This document shows, piece by piece, positions 54,869 through 64,000 of a DNA stretch of 64,000 nucleotides. The first letter of the stretch is position 1. Each line of letters begins with the position of its first letter. The notes under the pieces were generated by a model. It did not search any database, was not told the DNA's origin, and saw only the letters and a list, made by a program, of their open reading frames with translations. The stretch comes from Ficedula albicollis. Lineage: Eukaryota > Chordata > Aves > Passeriformes > Muscicapidae. The DNA is taken from contig NC_021673.1 of the NCBI RefSeq assembly GCF_000247815.1, positions 112,881,479 through 112,945,478 of the forward strand, read 5' to 3'. The translations under genes were made by a program, and so were the position numbers.

Positions 54869-57800
54869 GAGACCCAAGTTGTGCAGAGTGGTGTTGCCCA
54901 AGAATCTAACAAGACAGAAAAAAGGTGGATGATAGAAAAGAAAATATCAATTGGTATGTTAAATTCAGACTTGTATGCATTAATTCTGTCACTGGCCCAA
55001 CAGAAAGGAATATTCTACACAGCACTTACTCGGATGGCAGCATATTTGGAAAAAGAATCATAGTAAGCCATTCGATCTTACCATGCATAAAGCCACAGTC
55101 ACAAGGCACATTTTATTTTTGATCATTTGGCTTGAAAAAAGAGAAGAGGTATGCAACTGCACACCAATTAATGCTCCTATACTTTGCAGGAGATTCAGGG
55201 TTACAGTTGTCTAAAACCTGTATTTCCTCCAGTCCCACTGCTTGGATACTCAAGGAATATAAGCTGCCTTCTTCACACTGGCAGCTCTCCAAGAGTCAGC
55301 AGTTGGAGCTCTGAATAGAAGAAACAGACTTGGATTTTTCTTGGTGTACTCGTGTTTAGCTCATCTCTGTCGTGTTTACCTCGTGCAGATTGTGGTGAAG
55401 ACAGTTGCTGCTCACGTATGTGTTACTTTTATCTGCCATGCATGCAGTGTGTGCATGGGAAGAGCTTTGGAGAGCAGGTGGGATGGCACAGCCATGTGTT
55501 GCAAGTCTATTCATAGATTATGGAGAGCCAAGAGGGAGGGCTGCGACAGTCTAATCTGACTTCTCACATCACATTCTTCTGTGCAAGTGTAAAATTGTTT
55601 GAGAGCAAACATCCCATTTTGATTGAAGCATTTATTTCATTAGCTATGGTATTCAGTGGTCCTCAACACCAAGGACCTCATTTCTCCTGAGACAATAAAA
55701 CCCTTATGTGTTGAAGCAGGAGGAAGGTGTTGGGATGTTGAATCATTAAAAAATGTGCACTCCACCAGTGACTGCATTCCTCTCCCGGCCCATGCATCTG
55801 TCCTTGAACTTTGTAATCTGTGCAACTGAAAGGCTTTCCTTCAAGTTTCTGGACATTTTGCTTCAATATTTTTCAGCTCTCTTGTAGCAGACCCCTTGCA
55901 TTTTACTTGCTGTCACATTTTCTTTCACCCTGTGAGTTGACAATCCAGTCTTTGTTCCTCCAATGATTTGGCTTCTGCTTCTAATTTCCAGCTGTAATTC
56001 TGTTTCCTCTCTGTCTGTTCTTTGTGCCCAATCCCTATTTCGCTTCCCCCCCAGCCTTGGTCTTGTACATTAGAGGGGGGAAAATTGTCTTTTATATTTT
56101 TTGCTTCTTTAAATAATTCACAGCTTTGACCATTTTCTTGTCTGTCTCCCAGTGATGCAGCTGAGTCACTGTTTCCCTGCCATCATTTCTAATTCTTTTC
56201 CTTTAAATTACTTTTCTTGCATTTCTAGATAAGTACTTTAGGATCCAGCCCTGCTGATGATCCTGCAAGTAGCATGGGCCAGCAATATCAAGCTCATTGG
56301 GAGTATTTTGTTGAAGCAGCCATGGCTTTTCAAGCGCAACTGCTTCAGATGGAATTGGTTTTTCAGGCAAATTGTGGAAGAGATAAAAAGACTTTTGGTT
56401 AACTGCATCACCAGTTAACCAAATTCTTCCTCTCCCGAGTCTGGGAGGCAGACTGCCCCATCTGACTTTGTCATTTCTCTTTCTCTTCTGCTTTCTGTTT
56501 TCCTTAATCTGCTGACTTAAATATTTCCCCAACAAATGGATGCTTTTCATCAGTACTTTTTTCCCCCCACTTGCTAGGATGTAGACCATCCTACTTCTCA
56601 CAGTCCAATCAGCAAAACTTGTCCCTGAGCTCTCCTTCAGTTCCAGTTTTTGTGATTGTTGTGCAATCGGTATTCTGAATGAAATTACTTCACCTTTCAT
56701 TTATTTTTTTCATTTTGTTTCTTTCTCTGGCCTTATGAGGGAGAGACAAGCCTATCCAGCACCCTGAACTGATAAATTCCCATTCTTTTGTCTTGCTGCA
56801 GGTTGTGGAGAGTTTAAAACACATCCAAAATTTATCCTCGAAGACACTCAAACAGTAATGTGTGTCAAAAAGAAAAGTTTTCTTGATAAACTTTTTATTG
56901 TCCCCGAAGAAATACAGAGCATGACTCATGTCTGACAGTTGTTTCTCTGCTAGAAGGAATCTAGAAAATATCCTGCACTCCTGCTATATTTGTGGAAGAG
57001 TATCCCAAAACCTTTCTGCAACAGGGAGCTGGGGCCAGCCACTAGAAGGCAACATGATTCCACAAACAGCCAAAGACAGTATTCCCTCAGAGCTACTTTA
57101 AGCCAAAAAACCTGCACTGCTGCTCAATAAAATCACTTTTGCCATTTGTGTGTGCGTCACGAGGAGGGGATGAAAAGCACAGGGCTCTCCTTGGGCAGTG
57201 GTTGCAGCACTGCAGCACCTGAGAGGCACAGCACGAGAAGGGGCAGTGGTCACTGGGGGCACACAGGTGCTCAGTCTTGTGCTTTAACAGCATTTGCTAT
57301 GTTTATAGTCAGCTGTGTTTGCAATGCAGGCTGACCACAATTTATTGGAAAAAACCATTACATGCCAGTAACAGTCTCTTGATGACCATTGACACCTGAA
57401 GCCCTCTAGGACTGTGTGAAGGGGATTTGCTGTGCTAACTTGCTTTTGTGAGCTATCAGTAGTAAATAACTTGTCCCTGACAGGAATTTAATGCTCCTAG
57501 AGCATGGTTAATATATCCCTATGTCTGGGGGAGTATACAACTTTGTATATGCTTTGTATACAACTACAAAGTAGATGTGGTGCTCCTGCTTCACCTCTTC
57601 CTTTTCATCTCTCTTGCAGCTGAGAGACCCAACAGATGGTCCTTTATACGTCTGTGTGTTGAAACTGCAGTGTAAGAAATGCCAGAGAGTATTTTCTGCT
57701 TTTAATTTTAAAGAAAACATGTAAATGGAGGAAATCTTTCTCTGTGCAACAAAAAAAGAGGACCTAATTAGCACAGCACTCTGGTCTCGGAGCGCTGCCC

Positions 57801-60103
57801 CAAACCAAGCCCCTTAAAGCTCCTAAAGGGACTGTCTTGATCTTTGTCACATTTTTGGGGGGTTCTGGTGACATATTTTCTAGTTTTTTTCTAGCATTCA
57901 CCTGGAATTCTACTCTCTTAGCTGTAAAAACTTGGTCTCTTTCAGTGGCTTTTGTCTTATGTGTGAATAACAAGGACCCTTCTCTGCATTTACCCTTTTT
58001 ACACACCTGGGCCTCATGTGCAGCCTCCCCAGGTAGCTGCCACTGGCTGGAGGCTGCAAGAGATGCTGTGCTGTCCCTCAGAGCACATCTTCAACAGCAG
58101 GAAGGGGAGGGGACAAAAAACGCCTGAGGGGAAATATCCCTGCAGTAGGCAACTCCTTCTCCTCACTATTCCTCCTGATTCAGTAAGTTTGTGGATGCAG
58201 GCAGATGTATTTACTGTAGAATCTAGTAAGATGCCAAGATTTAATTAAATCAGTGATAAAATGATCATGCATGCTTTAAGAGTAGCAGCTCACCTGTTAC
58301 ACTCAGGATACATAGTTCTCTTACCTTTGATGGCTGTACATAACAAAAATCAGGGTTTTTGCACAGATTACTCCTTGGAGAACAAAAAGTCCTATCTTGT
58401 ACCAAGCCTCCTCAGAAACAACTCACAATTGTTCTGCACTGTATCAAAGCACTCTACAAGGCACAGGTATTTGGCTATTGAGCCACAGCACCTTTTTTCA
58501 TTATCATTGATCCTGTATGTCTGTGGGGCTGTGTGTGAGCGTGTGTGATGAGAATTATCCATAACCTAGAAATCTAATTAGGGAGATTTTCATGTCTCAT
58601 GGCCCAGCAAAATACTCCCGAGACAAGGGCAGGGCAAACCTCTGTTTCTGAAGGACAAATCAATACTGATAGAGTCTGACTAATCCCTGAGGCTGCTGTG
58701 CAGGGGAGGGCAGGGCTCCCTGTGTGCCCACTGGCTGGCTGGGAGATGGGTCAGGGTTTTGCTCAGGCAGGTGCAGGACCTGTTGTTTGTTTAACAAGGC
58801 TGGCGTCAGCTGCTGCCACTGCTTCGCAGCAATTAAAGAATGAGTTGTTGGCTCTGAGGTTGCCAGGTGCTGGCTGTCCTATATGCTATGACAAGCAGGG
58901 CAAAATTTCATGTAAACACCTGCCAGCATCCCAGGCAGACCTGAACTAATGGGCTATTATGTACCTGCCATTAAGCAGTTTGTGGGCTTAGCTGACAGCA
59001 ACACGTGCACACCAGCTACAGCAGCAAGGGCTTGGGGAGATAAGATATGCCAGTGTTTCCTTGCTCCAACAGATGCCAGGGTGTTTGAGAAACACCAACA
59101 ACCACTTCAGGCTTTGCCCTCTTCAATACAAGGGGCCCGGTGCTGCATGGGGTGAGTCAGGGCTGTGCTGGAGGCTCCTGCTGACAGCAGGGGGAATGTC
59201 TCACTGATGTTTCACTGTGGGATCCTTTTTCCTGGATTTGGGTGGGCTTTCTTGCCTCCACAAACATGGCATGGCAGGTTACCCCTTAGCTGACTCTCAA
59301 GGATGTGATCTCTGCTCCATTAACTGAGACAATTAGTGTCAGTAGCCACAAACTTCCCACTGAAAAGAACAGATGTTACTACTGAAAAAAAGAATCATGC
59401 CTCTGAAATATTTAAAAGCATATCTTAAAATGATTAATACACTTCTGAGAATGCAGGTGATGCACTGTGCTTCTGTTACTTCAGTGTGTGAGACACCCAG
59501 GTATTCTGTGCAGTTGTCCTCTGAGAGTATAACTCAGGAAAGGAGGCCAAAAATGGTTACAGGCTGCACCTTCTTTGAGGTGATGCAGCCAGAGGTCAGT
59601 AGTCTCTCAGAGCTCCTCTGCAGAGTTCTGTGGCTAATGGCCCTCAAGGGAACATTGACCAGGCAGAAATGGCTGAATGACACTAGGGATGTAGCCCCTG
59701 CCCTCTCACCCTGAGGGATGCTGGAGGAACAGGAGGGCTGGCTCTGGCACAGAGGCTTTTCCACCTGGGAAGAGGGTCCTGCAGCTTACAGACCTACAAG
59801 TGATAGCAGTCATAACATGAGGAGGGGGAACCAGTACATTTTCAGTTCATTGCCATAAATTAGACCACCAAAGTTTATTTTCCCTGTGTGCTTTAGCACA
59901 AAATGGATGCTCTGCTTTATGAAGTTTAGGAGTCAATGGATTGCTGTTCAGAATTGTGTTTTGTTTCTAAAGGCAAAGTGAAGAAGCTTACTCAGAAAGT
60001 AGTTGTGACAACAGTTGCTAAAATCACTGACCTCGCTGAATAGATGAGTCCAGCAGCAGTGACAGAGACCTACCCCCCTTCCTGCAAACCCCATCCAAGC
60101 ACT
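54869..60103. other. Intergenic sequence
   Basis: No recognised gene. A 165-codon minus-strand frame (56203-56700) begins with ATG and is rich in basic residues in its middle, but matches no family I know and shows no splice or promoter context. Confidence 0.5.
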
Positions 60104-60231
60104 CCTGTTCCTAACTCTGTGTGCACTCTGTGACCTCTTCCATGTTCAGTGAGATGCACTGTGCGCACCTGTTCCTAACTCTGTGTGCACTCTGTGACCT
60201 CTTCCATGTTCAGTGAGATGGACTGTGTGCC
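60104..60231. repeat. 64-bp tandem duplication
   Basis: CCTGTTCCTAACTCTGTGTG... at 60104-60167 repeats at 60168-60231 with a few substitutions. Confidence 0.93.
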
Positions 60232-61811
60232 CGTGGACAGGTAACTGTGCCTTTTGGACTGTTCACTGAGCTATAGAAATTCACAGATTAAAAAGATAAT
60301 GGTAGAGATTCCTCCTGTTTTGCAACAAGACAATCCTGATAATAGTAGTAGATTAGTGACCCAGGAGTAATTTATCTATGCTCTGTCCTGGGGAAGTGAA
60401 TGGCTTTAATCCTGACTCAGTTTCTGTGCACTGTATGTTTGCAACAGCAATTATTATATATACATTTTTCTTCCTTATTAAAAGGAAAACCTGCAGTCTC
60501 TTGCCCCCTGCAGTTTTTAGTGAATACTGTACATAAATGATTTATTCTTTTCTTTTAGAGAGGGCTTTGCTCTGCACAGCATCTGTCATCTGGGATTCCC
60601 CCCCACCCCCCTTGCAGAAATGTAGGTGGAAGCTGTTTGACTCAATCTGAGAACGAGTCAAAGTTGGTTGTATTAAATCCATCAAGCTTCAACTACTCTT
60701 TAACATTCTCTTTCATCTGGTGAGGACCTTCATTTATATGCACCATTTGTGATTAAGGTAGCACTTGCAGGGCCATCACAGGATTATGTGCAGATTACTA
60801 CACATTTCCATTAAATTCAGATTTCTAGGGTTTAAAAAAGAATATCTAAAACCTTAAAAAGTTTTTTTAATCACTTTTTAAAATTATTGATAAGGAGAAG
60901 TCATGCCTATAATTGCTCTCTTATACATGATCTCTTCATTTGCTGTATATTGGAGATGAGCAGTGAGACAGGATTTCAGCTGCAGGATGTGTTGCCTAAC
61001 ACCTAAATTAAGATGGATCAAGAAAGCCAACCTATAAAAAGTCTCGACTCAGTGGGGAGCTGGGGACCATTTCTGGTAGCTCTTCTTCAGGGGTGAAATA
61101 AGTGTGTCACATTAGGTACCACATAGTAGTAAAAGCTGTTAGCTAATGCTGTATATCATGACTTTTACCTTTTATCTTTAAACAAAGTTCAAAGTAGCAT
61201 TCTGAAATAGAGCTGTCAGGTGAACTCCTGTGTAAAGGCCAAGGAAATGCAGTTGCTGGCATGAGATAAAAGACAAAAATGGAATGGGTAACAGGACAGA
61301 AAACTTTGGAAGTAGATGATTGTATCAAAGCAAATCATGACAGAGGTCAATGGTGAAGAAGATTAAAGTGGAATAGGAAAAGTAATCAAAGGATGTCTTG
61401 AGAGAAATCTGTTGGAGGATAAACTAGAATTTGCTGACAGGGAAATGCTTGAATCAGTAAATACACCTAGTGTATCCATTTTCTGATGGTCAAAACTGCT
61501 CCCACTGAAGTGAGTTCATAAATTTCAAGAGATGCAAAACTGAGTCTGCAGAGAGCCTCAGAAATATCACCACTAGGAATGGCATGTGTTACCTGCTGGG
61601 GCTTTCTGATCACAAAGAGCTGGAAAATCTTGACCAACATGAAAAACATGCAGCTCAGCCATGCATGGCTTATTAGAACCCACTTTTCTTGGCAAGCCTT
61701 TACCAGAGGACCTGGAGCCCATAACAGGGTGTTGGGACTCCAGTGGGGAGATGAGGAAGTACCCAGGGCAGGTCATCACAAGCATGCAAAAAGCTTCTTT
61801 GCACAATCATC
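60232..61811. other. Intergenic sequence
   Basis: Unique AT-rich sequence, with a short C-rich patch at 60597-60615 (CCCCCCCCACCCCCCTTG). No gene recognised. Confidence 0.5.
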
Positions 61812-61968
61812 ACAGAACCATGGAGCCACAGAACAGCTGGGGCTGAAAGGGACCCCAAAGATTTTCCAGCTCCAATATCCTGCTGTGGGCAAGGACACCT
61901 TTCAGTAGACCATGTGCTTAGAGTCCTATCCAACCTGGCCTTGAGCACTCCCAGGGATGGGGCACTTG
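61812..61968 (-). mobile_element. CR1 LINE 3' fragment, minus strand
   Basis: CACAGAACCATGGAGCCACA, GGGGCTGAAAGGGACCCCAA and CCAACCTGGCCTTGAGCACT are the complement of the CR1 3' end. It is about 155 bp. Confidence 0.88.
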
Positions 61969-64000
61969 AACCAAGAAACCAAGGAAGAAGGAACTTCATA
62001 TGAGGAGGAATGCCCTTGAATACAGGATTTTTTATTTTTCTGCCCACTGTGCCTGTAAAAGGATAACTCTGTTCTCACAGAATGGCCCATCTGTTCTGCT
62101 GGAGGGTGGAAGCAAGTGGCAGCTCAGAACTCCCATGAAAGTTGAGACACAGCCTTTTCACCTGCTCAGCAGAGGTGTTACAACATGGCTGTGAATGGAG
62201 TAATTCTGAGTTGCTGCCCTGGAGCAGAAAGGAGAACAAAACAAAAAGGACTAAGAGGATGAGATTATCTGTAAGCCACAGACAGAAGAGGGGTCAAATG
62301 GGACCCTGCAGGTCCATGCTGACCTAAATGCCTTCTCCTGCACATGGACAGGCTCGGGAGCCTGACTCTCAGTGATGGGCTGTGGGTGATGTGCTGTGTG
62401 TGAGCACAGCCTGGAGCTGGAGATCATCTACAGGGGCCTTGGTGGCCGTGGGCTGGGAGAAAGCAGGGAAAGGGAGACAGACAGGACATGAGGAGCAGGA
62501 AAAACAAGATGTCGAAAATTAGAGGAGAAGGAAAGGTGAGGTGGGGAGCTCATGGCTGCAGCTGCACTTTTCAGACCACATGGGCCACTTGGAACCAGGA
62601 ATTACTTTCTCTCTCCTTCACCACAAACTCCTGCATTTCTGCAAAGTATAATTTATGGGGAAATTCCATAATTTTTCTAAAGATAGTACAATTTACATAT
62701 TACATTTGCATTTCATGACTTATTTGCATACCAATCCCGCTTAGTTGCTCCTCCTGCATTTAAAAATTTCAAATATGTTACATCTATAAGCAAATATTGA
62801 ACATGTAGTAACAACTACTAAAATCACCATTTAATCATTGGAACATGTACTTTGTTCATGGCAGGAATGTTCAGTAGTAAAGGCTTGCAGGATGTGCATA
62901 AATAATAGTGGCATCAGGAAAAGTTTTGCCACAATGGGTTCTCAGTAGTAATTCTCAGATTAATAGATTAATAAAATTTTAAATCTTAGCTAAGTGATGG
63001 ATTGTGTCCATATAATAATTTAGCTGTAAGCCATTGGTCAAGCCTGGGTCTAAGTCTCACTCCAGCTGCACTTAAACTCCCTTCTGAAAAGGAGTTTAGA
63101 ATAAAAGGGGGCCTTATTTTTCTTGAATCTCATGACTCAATGGGAGGCTCTCCCTGATAGTTTGGTCTGACCCTGCCCTCCAAAGCAGTATCCACTCTTG
63201 GGATTGCTGCCTACCTCAGAAAAGAGAGCAGGTTGTTGAATGGAAAAAATATGCTTGTCTCAGGTGGGACTGGGCAGCCCCTCCATGAATTGTGCTATTT
63301 CCCACTTGGAACTGGGGTACATGTAGCAAAGGATGCTCTGACGAAAAATGAAGAGAGATACCTTCACTCTTTTCCTTCCTCCACTCTCATCAACCTTCCC
63401 TTCTCCTGTCTTCTCTGGCAGTTACTCTCTCATCTGTTTCACCTCCTCTGCTGTCCCCATCTCAGGTTTCACACACAAACCCTGAGCTTCTTCAGTATAG
63501 TGATAAGAGAGTGGAGTAACAAGGGGTATGAAGAAGAGAAATACAAGCCAGAGAAAAAAAATCTTCAATTGAAGAAGGAATGCCATATTGTTTGTCTTGT
63601 GTAGTGTTCTTGTTCAATGAAATTATCTCTACAGTCCATAATTAATTCCTTTTTCTTGCAATTACATCAATTAGCATACAACACAGATAAATTGAAGAGG
63701 CAGTATTTTGCCTCCAGCAGCCAGCAGTGCAACACGTTAAGCCATCAAATCATCTATGGTGCTGCAGAACATTTCTCCCTTTGAAAAAAAATCGCCCACC
63801 ATTAAAGCACAAGCAAAGAAAAATGAGCCAGAAGTTTATGGCAAAGAGGCAGTGCTTCAAATGTACATTTTATGCTGCTAAAGAGAGCCAGAGTAGTGTG
63901 ACCAAAATCCCATTAAATGGAACACTTTCTATTTAAACCTTCCCATGACATGATTCTGGTATTACTGCACCGGGGAGGCACACAACTGTCAGGCTTAAAG
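61969..64000. other. Intergenic sequence to the window end
   Basis: No gene recognised. Two perfect ATTTGCAT octamers lie at 62704-62711 and 62722-62729, described under findings. Confidence 0.5.

Overview
This window is vertebrate nuclear DNA, almost certainly from a bird. It holds spliced exons with GT/AG introns, long AT-rich introns and intergenic sequence. Its interspersed repeats are nearly all CR1 LINE fragments in both orientations, several ending in the typical ATTCTGTG-type 3' tail. I see no prokaryotic gene, phage, CRISPR array or plasmid. The species cannot be fixed from sequence alone.

One protein-coding gene is supported: the 3' half of ASXL3 (additional sex combs-like 3) on the + strand. 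Four coding exons splice in phase with canonical sites: 11713-11809, 12283-12388, 18293-20231 and 22600-27024. Together they give 6,564 coding nt (2,188 codons). They encode the second half of the DEUBAD/ASXH domain that binds BAP1, a long Ser/Thr/Pro/Glu-rich disordered region, the conserved alanine-rich and LVTQLLQ blocks, a polyproline tract, a short polyglutamine run and the C-terminal atypical PHD finger. About 248 of those codons are proline from an uninterrupted run of 743 cytosines. Without that run, and with the missing N-terminus added, the length agrees with the roughly 2,250 residues of vertebrate ASXL3. A long 3' UTR follows, probably to about 32.68 kb. ASXL3 is a scaffold of the PR-DUB complex, in which BAP1 removes ubiquitin from histone H2A.

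Layout: 1-11712 is intron upstream of the first visible coding exon, with two N gaps (717-1672 and 2016-2899). 11713-27024 holds the exons and introns. 27025 to about 32685 is the 3' UTR, with a nearly perfect 667-bp tandem duplication and a possible small inverted-repeat DNA transposon. From about 32.7 to 64 kb the sequence is intergenic, with CR1 fragments (the best at 49.8-51.6 kb, with a second CR1 nested inside it), tandem duplications, microsatellites and no recognisable gene.

The strongest signals beyond the gene are structural. Three pure-C runs (743, 896 and 55 nt) are too long and pure to be taken at face value and look like sequencing or assembly artefacts; one sits inside the ASXL3 reading frame. 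At least ten short tandem duplications (38 to 667 bp) are scattered through the window. ASXL3 exon 11 here carries seven copies of a 12-residue repeat. I found no convincing evidence of a new multi-gene system.
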